Source: a candidate division KSB1 bacterium
Lineage (GTDB): Bacteria > Zhuqueibacterota > Zhuqueibacteria > Residuimicrobiales > Krinioviventaceae
DNA: 64,000 nucleotides
NCBI GenBank assembly: GCA_034521575.1
Contig: JAXHMJ010000005.1
Coordinates: 1,674,001 to 1,738,000, forward strand
Direction of reading: 5' to 3'
Shown here: positions 1 through 8,081 of the stretch, one piece after another
Layout of the letters: every line of letters starts with the position of its first letter
Numbering within the stretch: the first letter of the stretch is position 1
Translations under genes and position numbers: made by a program
The notes under the pieces: generated by a model
What the model was told of the DNA's origin: nothing
Databases searched by the model: none
The model's input: only the letters and a program-made list of their open reading frames with translations

Positions 1-544
1 CAGCCCGGAACAGCAGCTCCAGATTCATCATATTGTCAATGATCACCGGATACTGCCACTGATCGGACCAGTCCCAGGATTGGATACAACCCACAATCGG
101 ATTGTACCGGGAGATCAGCGTTTGCGCGCTCTGCAGCAGAACATCCCGATACTGACGATTCCCGGTAAGGCGAAACGCATTGCCGAAACTGCAATACATC
201 ATAAATCCGAGATCATGAGTGCTGTCATTGTATTGCTCATCTTTTAGAGGCATCGTGTAATTTTGAGCGGCCTCTTTCCAGTTTTCATTTCCAGTCCATT
301 CATAGAGATACCACAGCGAACCCGGGAAGAATCCGCTTGTCCAGTCTGACGATGTAATTAGCTTTAACGAATCATCTTCCAGACTTCTTGGGTATTTATC
401 AAAGCTATCAAGTTTTTCCAGCATGATTTTGTATTGCGCTTCGGCCCGCTCAAAATTATCTTGGACCGAAATATTTGGCGCTTTTTCACAGCACGGCAGA
501 AAAACAACAATCAGAATAAAAATAAGACTATACACGGTTCTCAT
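1..544 (-). CDS. Glycoside hydrolase family 88-like lipoprotein, partial (C-terminus beyond left edge)
   Basis: Reading leftwards from the ATG at 544-542, the frame stays open to the edge (181 residues). The first ~18 residues are a hydrophobic export signal ending in LPCC, so a lipoprotein is likely. SDWTSGFFPGSLWYLYE (about residues 65-81), THDLGFMMYCSFGNAF (about 110-125) and VIIDNMMNLELL near the edge are the motifs of GH88 unsaturated glucuronyl hydrolases. In that family the aspartates of the HDLGF-like and IIDxMMN motifs act in hydrating the 4,5-unsaturated uronate left by polysaccharide lyases. GH105 is the main alternative, but the IIDNMMN motif favours GH88. The 208 bp to the signal peptidase gene hold nothing I recognise. 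Confidence 0.8.
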   Translation of the reverse strand, partial: MRTVYSLIFILIVVFLPCCEKAPNISVQDNFERAEAQYKIMLEKLDSFDKYPRSLEDDSLKLITSSDWTSGFFPGSLWYLYEWTGNENWKEAAQNYTMPLKDEQYNDSTHDLGFMMYCSFGNAFRLTGNRQYRDVLLQSAQTLISRYNPIVGCIQSWDWSDQWQYPVIIDNMMNLELLFRA

Positions 545-752
545 AACTTTCTCTTTTTTGTAATGAAATTTTCTTATTTGTCCTGCAGGAGAGATTGAAT
601 GCTTTAATCTATAATATTCACAAAACCATGTCCCTGCATTCCAGCAGAACAAGCAGAGTTTTGCGGCCCGTACTCTATCGAGTTCAGGCAAGTCATCTGA
701 CCAAGATCAGAGGGTCTAAAGGATCAAGCTCAGGCAAGGCAGGACAGCTTGT

Positions 753-1478
753 TCAAAGAATGACTTTGAAAATGCGGTTCCAGCGGATAGCATCCAGCAG
801 ATCCAGCATGGGTTCATGTTTATCCCAGGAAAAATAAATCACCAACGCTTCGCCCTCAACATTGTCTCTCGGCATAAAGCCCCAGTAACGGCTGTCCGAA
901 CTGTTGTCCCGGTTGTCTCCCATCATAAACAGATGGTCTTCCGGAACAACGACCGGGCCAAAATTACTTTTCGGAGAATGAACGTCCGCATATTTTCGAA
1001 TGGTATAGGTTTTACCACTCTTTTTCTCGACTTGAAAGTAATTGACATACCGGCCCTCTTCAGGGTCAAACTCACGTTTGAGAAACGTTTCTTTCCCTTC
1101 GGGTTCACCGTTTACATAGACTGTATTGTTTTTGACCAGGAGGGTATCGCCTTCCAATCCCACACACCGTTTGATATAGTCCAGACGCTCATTTTTCGGA
1201 TATTTAAAAATAACAATATCACCATGTTTGGGTTGACTCAAGGCAGGCATACGAAAATTGGGGATCTCGATATCCGTACCCCAAATCCTACGGGGTGTTT
1301 GTGCGCCGTAAACGAATTTATTCACCAGTAAAAAATCTCCAATCAATAGCGTATCTTTCATAGACCCTGATGGTATTCGAAACGCCTGAATGACAAACGC
1401 GCGTAACACCAGGGCGGCCAGCACAGCCACTGCTATAGCTTGAAAATAATGCCGTATTGCTCCTTTTTTCTTGCTCAT
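753..1478 (-). CDS. lepB: Signal peptidase I
   Basis: This 241-residue protein is the type I leader peptidase that cleaves signal peptides from Sec-exported proteins at the outer face of the inner membrane. One transmembrane helix lies at residues 12-32. The catalytic serine is S39 in PSGSM and the general-base lysine is K103 in DYIKRCVGLEGD. The conserved box MGDNRDNSSDSRYWGFM follows near residue 190. All catalytic boxes are present and the length fits the family. It lies 26 bp downstream of the ABC permease gene on the same strand and may be co-transcribed with it. Many cargo proteins of this window carry Sec signals that it would process. Confidence 0.96.
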   Translation of the reverse strand: MSKKKGAIRHYFQAIAVAVLAALVLRAFVIQAFRIPSGSMKDTLLIGDFLLVNKFVYGAQTPRRIWGTDIEIPNFRMPALSQPKHGDIVIFKYPKNERLDYIKRCVGLEGDTLLVKNNTVYVNGEPEGKETFLKREFDPEEGRYVNYFQVEKKSGKTYTIRKYADVHSPKSNFGPVVVPEDHLFMMGDNRDNSSDSRYWGFMPRDNVEGEALVIYFSWDKHEPMLDLLDAIRWNRIFKVIL

Positions 1479-1504
1479 TTACATCCTCATTTCGTCATCA
1501 GAAT

Positions 1505-3094
1505 TCATACTTGATAATCCCATTCGAGCCGTGTCAAGTATTTGACAGAAGTATCAAAAAATGCTTTATAAATCAAGCTAACATAGAGAAAAAATAGCAA
1601 AAAAGCAACAGTTTGGTGCCCGGTTGTCCACCCTATGCCGAGCATGGTCCATCCCAACACTGCAAATATCATTGTCAGGACCGTAGTCAACACCGAAAAC
1701 CCGCTCTGGAGCATATATCTCGGATCAGACCAGTCAAACTTTGCAGCTCTGGCTCCGCCCCACAGTCCAATAGCGCCGGCGCCCATGCAAATCAAAATCT
1801 GAATAATGAACACAAAAAGCAAGTCTGTAAACGGAATTCGGTCATGGATTCCCATAACAGACAATCCCACTGCGCCTGCAGATAAAATTAACAGAGAGAC
1901 TTTGATTTGTTTAACCCACAAAAACACTTTAATTTTGACCGGCGCAATTACAAGATATAAAAAGGCGTATTGTTCTTTGGGTATACTGTTGCGCGCCAGA
2001 GCAACCGTCAGCATTGAAATCACCAGAGACATCACGATATACGTCGAAAGATTCGGCAAGGTTTCCACAAAATGATCCGAAGACCGTTGCAGAAAAATCG
2101 GCAAAAAGACCACGAATGCCATGGCCAGAATATCCGATTGTATAAAGCGGGTATCTCTAAAATCAATCCGAATTTCTTTTGATAAAAGCACTCTGACAAA
2201 GCTTTTAGGACGGTATTCGGCTTTATGCCGTTTTCCCCGTTTATTCAATCTATGCTGTGCAAACTCGAAACGGCTCAGCAGCGCCCCCGACATGTAAATA
2301 AAAAGCACGGCGCTTGCACTCAAAAGCAAGCTGTATTTCACAAAATCATAGAGATTCAAAGTTTCCGGAAAAAAAATAATCTCTGAAATCCAGGTGGAAG
2401 GTATCATGCCACCGGACACCACTGAACTGATGTGATGCAGCGTATTTAAAGTCTGATTATCAAATTCAGCAGAAAGCGGATCCAGTGTAGCGGTACGTAC
2501 CCATTGCAACGCCAGCCACCCCCCTATAATGACGACTCCCACCAGTATGGACGTCAATCTCCTGCTCGAATTTACAGGAGCAATCCGGACAATCAAGAGT
2601 GCGATCAGGGTTGAAAACCCGGTCGGGATGACCACGTAGAGAGCGGAGGCAACAAGCAACACCGGATAATACCACGCCGGCATCTGCAAAACCCGGGCAG
2701 CGGCAAGAACAACAGGGCCGCCGAACATGATAAAAAAAGCCATATTGCTGAAACACGTATCCATAAACTTGTATCGATAGATACTGTTTGACGTTAAAGG
2801 CAAGACGCGCAGCAAAGCCATATCTTTATCCAGATACTGTTTTTGAAACACAACAGAAAGTCCGGAAAACATCAAAAACACCCCCAGGCCAAACAGGGTC
2901 CCTGAAATCATTTCGGGCCCGAAATTGATTTCAGGAGAATAATACCAATTGGAAAACAAATAAATCAGCCGATTGTAGATGATTGCAGGTACAATCAGCA
3001 AACCGGCGACCGTTAACAGCGTACGCTTTTTCAAGACAGAATGATGCAGAGGACTCTTGAACAAGGTCCAGCGAAGCATTAAAAGTTTAAGCAT
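1505..3094 (-). CDS. ABC-2 type transporter permease
   Basis: A 529-residue polytopic membrane protein with about twelve hydrophobic segments and no signal peptidase site. The N-terminus (LRWTLFKSPLHHSVLKKRTLL) and overall pattern resemble large ABC-2 permeases such as putative ABC exporter families of unknown substrate. Its start codon overlaps the stop of the upstream ATPase gene by one base (TAATG), so the two are translationally coupled and form one exporter. The substrate cannot be read from the sequence. A cytoplasmic basic stretch near residues 280-300 (NKRGKRHKAEYRPK) separates two membrane halves. Confidence 0.8.
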   Translation of the reverse strand: MLKLLMLRWTLFKSPLHHSVLKKRTLLTVAGLLIVPAIIYNRLIYLFSNWYYSPEINFGPEMISGTLFGLGVFLMFSGLSVVFQKQYLDKDMALLRVLPLTSNSIYRYKFMDTCFSNMAFFIMFGGPVVLAAARVLQMPAWYYPVLLVASALYVVIPTGFSTLIALLIVRIAPVNSSRRLTSILVGVVIIGGWLALQWVRTATLDPLSAEFDNQTLNTLHHISSVVSGGMIPSTWISEIIFFPETLNLYDFVKYSLLLSASAVLFIYMSGALLSRFEFAQHRLNKRGKRHKAEYRPKSFVRVLLSKEIRIDFRDTRFIQSDILAMAFVVFLPIFLQRSSDHFVETLPNLSTYIVMSLVISMLTVALARNSIPKEQYAFLYLVIAPVKIKVFLWVKQIKVSLLILSAGAVGLSVMGIHDRIPFTDLLFVFIIQILICMGAGAIGLWGGARAAKFDWSDPRYMLQSGFSVLTTVLTMIFAVLGWTMLGIGWTTGHQTVAFLLFFLYVSLIYKAFFDTSVKYLTRLEWDYQV

Positions 3095-3849
3095 TAATCA
3101 TCCTTTAAAAACTCTGCGACCTTGGCTTTGGATACATTGCCTGTAAGTTCCAGAAAAACAGATTCCAGGGTTTCCGGACTGCCGCTCTGCTGCCGGATAT
3201 GATCCGGTCCGCCGAGTGCGACAAGCTCGCCTTGATTGATGATTCCGATTCGATCACACATAGCTTCTGCGATTTCCAGGATATGAGTAGACATGAAAAT
3301 AGTTGTGCCCTTTTGGATCAGACCATTCAAAATATCCTTTAAATTGCGGGTTGCTTTGGGGTCCAGCGAGACAGTGGGTTCGTCCAGAAACAAGACTTTG
3401 GGTTGATGGACAAGCGCGGCGATAAGCGATACTTTTTTCTTCATCCCTCCGGAAAGATTCTCGATCAGTTCATCTCGAAAATCAGTTAATTCAAAAATAT
3501 CCAAAAGACGATTCATACGCTCAAGTCCGCGATCCATCGGCACACCATAGGCCTTGATGATAAATTCCAGAAACTCATGCGGAGTCAACTTTTCATACAA
3601 AACAGGGTTTTCAGGAACAAACCCAAACTGTTGCTTTGCCCTTAACGGTTCCCGCACGATATCAATCCCATTGATCTCAATACGTCCGGCATCCGGCCTT
3701 AACAATCCCGTCATCATCTTGATGGTTGTGGTTTTCCCCGCGCCATTCGGCCCTAAAAACACAAACAATTCGCGATTGATCCAAAGATTGAGTGAAACGA
3801 CAGCCCTCACATTTTCAAATGTTTTGGATACATTTTCAAGCTTTATCAT
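3094..3849 (-). CDS. ABC transporter ATP-binding protein
   Basis: A 251-residue ABC ATPase of the CcmA/drug-export class that powers the coupled permease. Visible motifs are Walker A GPNGAGKTT (residues 33-41), signature LSGGMKKK (132-139), Walker B VLFLDEP (152-158) and the switch histidine in MSTHILE. The loop before Walker A (NRELFVFLGPNG) lacks the glycine usual there, which is a mild oddity. It begins 17 bp after the DUF4838 lipoprotein gene ends in the direction of transcription... in fact that gene lies upstream (3867-5849), so the order of transcription is DUF4838, ATPase, permease and then lepB. Confidence 0.93.
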   Translation of the reverse strand: MIKLENVSKTFENVRAVVSLNLWINRELFVFLGPNGAGKTTTIKMMTGLLRPDAGRIEINGIDIVREPLRAKQQFGFVPENPVLYEKLTPHEFLEFIIKAYGVPMDRGLERMNRLLDIFELTDFRDELIENLSGGMKKKVSLIAALVHQPKVLFLDEPTVSLDPKATRNLKDILNGLIQKGTTIFMSTHILEIAEAMCDRIGIINQGELVALGGPDHIRQQSGSPETLESVFLELTGNVSKAKVAEFLKDD

Positions 3850-3866
3850 AGGAAACCGGTGTCCTG

Positions 3867-5849
3867 TTATTCCAGGGTTTCAAGGAGTTTTTCAAGATTC
3901 AAAGCGTTAAAGGCATTGTCGGTTCCAAATAAAGGAGTTTTTACAGTATGTTGCTTCAATTGTTCAGCATATTCTCGAACCTGGACCAACGCTTCCTGTC
4001 GCATCTCCGGTTCATTATTGCCAAGAGTTGTATAGAGAATAATTCCGTCCATCATATTCATCACCAGTTCTGCATGCTTTAGGTGTTCATTGTGCAAATC
4101 GAGCTTGCGTTTCATGGCTTTAGGCAGTTCATGGCTCATCGCCTTGTCCAGTAAAAATCTTGCCTCGTAAATATTATAATAGCTTTTTTCCCAGACCTTG
4201 TTAAAATTTACATCATCCGCACCAGCAGGTTGATATTTTTCATTTCTAATAATTGTGCTGTCTCGCAGACTCCACCCCTGCTTTAGTTGAATGGGCAGAT
4301 AATACAGCCAGGTTGTGATACTCTGCAGTGAAGCTTCCATATACAGATAGAATTGCTTCATCAGAGGAGCGATCGGACCATAAGAATGCGAGAAATATTC
4401 GCTGTTTAAAGAATCAATGGCGATTTTTGAATTCCATGTCTGGTTGGCAAATTGATAATGCACCAATTGCTGAACTCCCGGTTCTTTAATTTTGGGATTC
4501 ATGTACAGCAGAGCCGTTGCGCCAAGTTCCCGATAAGCGGGTACATCCAGCCGCATAACAGAGGGAAACGCCGTAACCAATTCACTCATATAGGGGGCAT
4601 TGAACAGTTCGCTTATCCCTGTTTTTCTGTCTGTCTGATTAAAAAGCTGCATACAGCTATCCGCGAACGGATAATTGATGTTGACGCAATTCGGATCGAT
4701 ACTGTAATGATTAAAACACCGGGGACCGGCATAAAGCAGCAAAGTAAAATTGTCCCCGGCAACGGCGCGATCAAAAGATTGGAAATCTTTTATATAGTCT
4801 GAAGGATAATGAACCAAAAAATGAGGCGGATTCTCCTCGTTTTGCAGCAGCGTTGCTACAGACTGATCTACAACCCTCAGCAGCTTTGCGTATTTTTCGG
4901 AATCAGTTGATAACGAACATTCAGAACATTGGCACCAGGTGTCCGGAGGCCACAGTGCAACTGTCGTGCAATTCGCATCGGCAAACTCTGCTTGCAATAA
5001 AACTCTTAAACGATCAAGGTGTGCAGCCTTATTGATACAAAACAATGAATCCGGGTTATTTCCTAAAAGTTGTTCATAGAACGGCAATATGGAAAACACA
5101 GTTTTTACACCGCCCCGGTCAAGCAGAGGATTAAGTTGATGTTGATTGGGAAACACATTAATCCGATTCCGAATCATCCAGACACAAAATGATGAATCCG
5201 CCGGGATATTCAAATCCATATTTTTCAAATAGCCTCTCAGCTCAAACTCTGGCTGTTTTTCAAGTCGCAATCCGGGTAAGGTGATATTATAGTTGCGCGG
5301 TATAGTTGTGCCTGTTTCTCCGGGGAAAAACCACCGGACACCGATCATTTGCAGCAGCTCATATCCGGCATAAAGCGGCCCGATCGAAGTATTGCCGCTG
5401 AGTACCAGCACAGTACGTTTTTCATCAACAAACGAATCTATTCGAAACGCTTGCGGATTGTTAACATCCTCCCGACTTTTCAGTACAGATTTACGAATGG
5501 CTCTGAATTCACTGCGGTCTGAGGGCAGACCGACATGAATGACCATACCTTCTGGAACAGGATCTTTTTCATCAAAAATGGGTATTCTCGATTCGCGCAT
5601 TTCCACACTGCGGGCAAGATGAGATCGAAGTTCGAGAGCGCAAAAGGCATGACGCGAAATGGCAAGCAAAGAATCCGGAAGGTCCGTCTCGCTCGAATGA
5701 ATGGCATGAGCGGCCTCCAGCGCGCTTTCAAAAGGCCCCAGATCAAGCATAATAGCGCAAGGCGTTTCATGATCGATTAATAGAAATGACTGTGGCGGAT
5801 TGCTGCAGCTGAAAACCAGGGCAAGGCACAACCACCATATTTTTTTCAT
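3867..5849 (-). CDS. DUF4838 domain lipoprotein (alpha-glucuronidase-like N-terminal fold)
   Basis: The start is placed at the ATG at 5849, giving MKKIWWLCLALVFSCSN, a lipoprotein signal. An upstream in-frame start at 5906 would add 19 residues with no signal character. The mature protein of about 640 residues has an N-terminal region like the beta-sandwich domain of GH67 alpha-glucuronidases (LVLSGNTSIGPLYAGYELL, VRWFFPGETGTTIP). It is followed by a DUF4838 barrel with WCQCSECSLSTDSEKYAKLL and NFTLLLYAGPRCFNHYS. The family occurs in polysaccharide-degradation loci but its activity is not established. A role on uronate-containing glycans at the outer membrane is an inference supported by the nearby GH88 gene. 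Confidence 0.8.
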   Translation of the reverse strand: MKKIWWLCLALVFSCSNPPQSFLLIDHETPCAIMLDLGPFESALEAAHAIHSSETDLPDSLLAISRHAFCALELRSHLARSVEMRESRIPIFDEKDPVPEGMVIHVGLPSDRSEFRAIRKSVLKSREDVNNPQAFRIDSFVDEKRTVLVLSGNTSIGPLYAGYELLQMIGVRWFFPGETGTTIPRNYNITLPGLRLEKQPEFELRGYLKNMDLNIPADSSFCVWMIRNRINVFPNQHQLNPLLDRGGVKTVFSILPFYEQLLGNNPDSLFCINKAAHLDRLRVLLQAEFADANCTTVALWPPDTWCQCSECSLSTDSEKYAKLLRVVDQSVATLLQNEENPPHFLVHYPSDYIKDFQSFDRAVAGDNFTLLLYAGPRCFNHYSIDPNCVNINYPFADSCMQLFNQTDRKTGISELFNAPYMSELVTAFPSVMRLDVPAYRELGATALLYMNPKIKEPGVQQLVHYQFANQTWNSKIAIDSLNSEYFSHSYGPIAPLMKQFYLYMEASLQSITTWLYYLPIQLKQGWSLRDSTIIRNEKYQPAGADDVNFNKVWEKSYYNIYEARFLLDKAMSHELPKAMKRKLDLHNEHLKHAELVMNMMDGIILYTTLGNNEPEMRQEALVQVREYAEQLKQHTVKTPLFGTDNAFNALNLEKLLETLE

Positions 5850-5968
5850 AATGAAAAACACTCTATTCTTTTTAAAGCAACGATAGATACATTCACAAAA
5901 CCACACATTTTCGGCACAGATAAAAACAGCGCCTGCCTTTGAGTAAAGTCACAAACGCTGATTTTCCC

Positions 5969-5990
5969 TCCCTCCTGATATCAGGAGGGA
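5969..5990. repeat. 22-bp perfect palindrome overlapping the end of the DUF362 gene
   Basis: Bases 5969-5979 read TCCCTCCTGAT and 5980-5990 are their exact reverse complement. The centre is TGATATCA with no loop. The stop codon of the DUF362 gene (5981-5983) lies inside it. No T-run follows on either strand, so it is not a typical intrinsic terminator. It could be a protein-binding site for the downstream DUF4838 gene or a transcription-end structure. Confidence 0.7.
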
Positions 5991-7063
5991 TAAGACTCGA
6001 ACAGCTGTCCCCATGGACTGGTTTTGCGAAATTTACTCTGACGAGGTTTTCCCAACATCGGCCACCAGAGATAGTCATGGTAAAAGAAACTGCCGAAAAC
6101 AAACAGATAAACCAGAGGCGTGTGGAAAAACAGCTTTTGCAGACGTTTCAACGGACTAAACCACAACGCGTCACCCACGCGACTCGCCATATTATCACCC
6201 ACTGTATAATTGAGATTGATATCAGCGATATCCTCACCCACAATTTCAATTTCATCCATAACACCCGTTCCCAGACCTTTCTCAGTGGCAATGCGGATAT
6301 AAGATAATGACATCGGATCAAACCCCATCATTTTGGCGGCAACCGCATCAATCGCAACCTGGTCGGCGCCGGCAAGCATAAAATGGGTATCGTGCGGCGT
6401 CATCGTGCGCGGCCCCGGCCCCGAGCCTGAAACCGTGCCGTCCATAACTGCAAACAAACCGCTGTGAATCTCCTGCTGTATGGCCAGTAAATCAACCAGG
6501 GTTTCATGAATCACAGAGTGGGTGTAATGGCGTTTTTTACTCAGCAACCCTCCGAATGCATTTTTCATCGCCCCGGTCGTGGTGGTGTAAATATGCGTTT
6601 TCATCGTGGGCAGATGAATAATATTCTTGTCCATAAAATAAGAAGGAATTTCTATACCGTTTGGAAATATTTTGTCGAGGACCAGCATTTCCGCCTTGGG
6701 TTCAAAGACAGTCCAGGTTATTTCTTTTTTGTTAAAGTTTTCATATTCGGGGATATGATATTTTTGATACAGCGGTTTTAATTTATTCATCCGCTGTCCC
6801 TTGTCCGCATTGGTAACAACCGTGTTATTGTGAACCGATGAAATATCCGTGTATCCCATGGCCTGCAACGACTGAATTGTGCCTTCCAATTGCCAGGGTG
6901 TCGTGTTGGCGCTCAAGTAGGGAAAATGCCAGGAAATATTATCTTTTAATATAGTGGTTTTGTTTTTATCCAGCGCCTTGCCGGCTTCAGCCTGCATAAA
7001 TAATTGCTTTGTATCATCGATCACCTGATCGGGTGATGTTTTAATGACAGCCACTTTACTCAT
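5981..7063 (-). CDS. DUF362 domain protein
   Basis: A 360-residue protein matching the DUF362 family across residues 1-290. Typical boxes are VAVIKTSPDQVIDD at the start, IHLPTMKTHIYTTTTGAMKNAFGGL (the Lys-Thr-His box, residues ~150-175) and HFMLAGADQVAIDAVAAKMMGF (~225-250). No ferredoxin-type cysteine clusters are present, although many family members carry them. The C-terminal 60 residues include a hydrophobic patch (LVYLFVFGSFFY) and are not recognised. A GGAG ribosome site precedes the ATG. The gene follows the phosphoribosyltransferase gene by 24 bp, so they are probably co-transcribed. The biochemical function of the family is unknown to me. Confidence 0.85.
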   Translation of the reverse strand: MSKVAVIKTSPDQVIDDTKQLFMQAEAGKALDKNKTTILKDNISWHFPYLSANTTPWQLEGTIQSLQAMGYTDISSVHNNTVVTNADKGQRMNKLKPLYQKYHIPEYENFNKKEITWTVFEPKAEMLVLDKIFPNGIEIPSYFMDKNIIHLPTMKTHIYTTTTGAMKNAFGGLLSKKRHYTHSVIHETLVDLLAIQQEIHSGLFAVMDGTVSGSGPGPRTMTPHDTHFMLAGADQVAIDAVAAKMMGFDPMSLSYIRIATEKGLGTGVMDEIEIVGEDIADINLNYTVGDNMASRVGDALWFSPLKRLQKLFFHTPLVYLFVFGSFFYHDYLWWPMLGKPRQSKFRKTSPWGQLFESYPS

Positions 7064-7087
7064 TTTAATTCTCCACTGTTTAGAGTT

Positions 7088-7963
7088 TTACAAATAAATA
7101 ATAAAAAAAATGGATAATATATATAATAAAATTGCCGCAAATAATGAACGGTCTTTAAAGATAACGGTTTCCGGTGTTTCACCGGAATTTTTATTGTAAA
7201 CAAGATAGACATAGCGAAATAATCCATAAATAACAAACGGCAATGTCCAGAGCAAATTTTGATTGCCGAATTTTTCAACAGTTTGCTCATCCAGTGTGTA
7301 AAGCGCATATGACATCAGACAGCTTGTTGTCACAATCGTCAAAATCTGGTCAAGGAACTGACCCTGATACTGATGCAGAGACGGACGCGTTGATCCGGCC
7401 TCTTTACCTAATGATAAAATCTCAGCCTTGCGTTTACTCAGAGCAAGGAACAAGGCTAAAAACAGAGCGCAGAGTAAAAACCAGGATGAAATAGGTTCGT
7501 TGATAGCCAGTGTGCCCCCCACAGCGCGAAACATAAATCCGGAGGCAATAATCATGACATCAAGAATCACAATGCGTTTTAAATAAAACGAGTACAGGAT
7601 ATTGAGAAAAAGATAAGCCGCAAAAACAACGGTCAGATAAACGTTGTAAAAGTAGCCACCAATCAAGGCGATCGTCATAAACACGAGGGCTGCAATAATG
7701 GCGGAAACCGGGGACAACTTTCCGGCAGCCAGAGGACGGTGTTTTTTTACCGGATGCCGGGCATCCTTTTTCCTGTCAAATACGTCATTGATCAGATAGA
7801 CGCTGGAAGAAACCAGACAAAAATAGACAAAAGCAATGATGGCGCTGGACAATTTATCAATGACAAAAACATCCCGGGCAAACACCAGCCCCGCAAAAAC
7901 CAGCACATTTTTGACCCATTGCCTGGGTCTGGCAGTGGTAAGGATATACCGTAGCGTTTGCAT
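7088..7963 (-). CDS. Decaprenyl-phosphate phosphoribosyltransferase (UbiA family)
   Basis: A 291-residue UbiA-superfamily membrane enzyme with about eight to nine hydrophobic segments. The Mg-diphosphate motif is NDVFDRKKD (N59, D63, D67). The N-terminal RPRQWVKNVLVFAGLVF and the RHPVKKHRPLAAGKL box are specific to the family that joins 5-phosphoribosyl diphosphate to polyprenyl phosphate. In actinobacteria this is the first step to decaprenyl-phosphoryl-arabinose. In other phyla it is assumed to supply an activated pentose for cell-envelope glycans. No epimerase or oxidase partner (DprE1/DprE2) lies next to it here. Length and motifs are normal. Confidence 0.88.
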   Translation of the reverse strand: MQTLRYILTTARPRQWVKNVLVFAGLVFARDVFVIDKLSSAIIAFVYFCLVSSSVYLINDVFDRKKDARHPVKKHRPLAAGKLSPVSAIIAALVFMTIALIGGYFYNVYLTVVFAAYLFLNILYSFYLKRIVILDVMIIASGFMFRAVGGTLAINEPISSWFLLCALFLALFLALSKRKAEILSLGKEAGSTRPSLHQYQGQFLDQILTIVTTSCLMSYALYTLDEQTVEKFGNQNLLWTLPFVIYGLFRYVYLVYNKNSGETPETVIFKDRSLFAAILLYILSIFFIIYL

Positions 7964-8032
7964 TTTCGTTCCTTTTTCATTCTAGTAGACTGTATAACCA
8001 AAAAAATGAATCATGCCGTGCTCCAGATAAAA

Positions 8033-8069
8033 TATAAAAAAAGGCGGGCAAAAAAGCAATCCGCCCGCC
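8033..8069 (-). terminator. Intrinsic terminator of the large T9SS gene
   Basis: Read on the minus strand, the perfect stem GGCGGGC/GCCCGCC (8063-8069 with 8043-8049) encloses a 13-nt loop and is followed by a run of T residues (8042 down to 8033). It begins 12 bp past the stop codon of the gene ending at 8082. Confidence 0.9.
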
Positions 8070-8081
8070 TGATTCTGCGCA

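Noticed and set aside
595-837. An 80-residue plus-strand frame next to lepB.
   Set aside because: Composition is basic and Ser-rich with no motif, its 3' part overlaps lepB antisense and no ribosome site precedes it.
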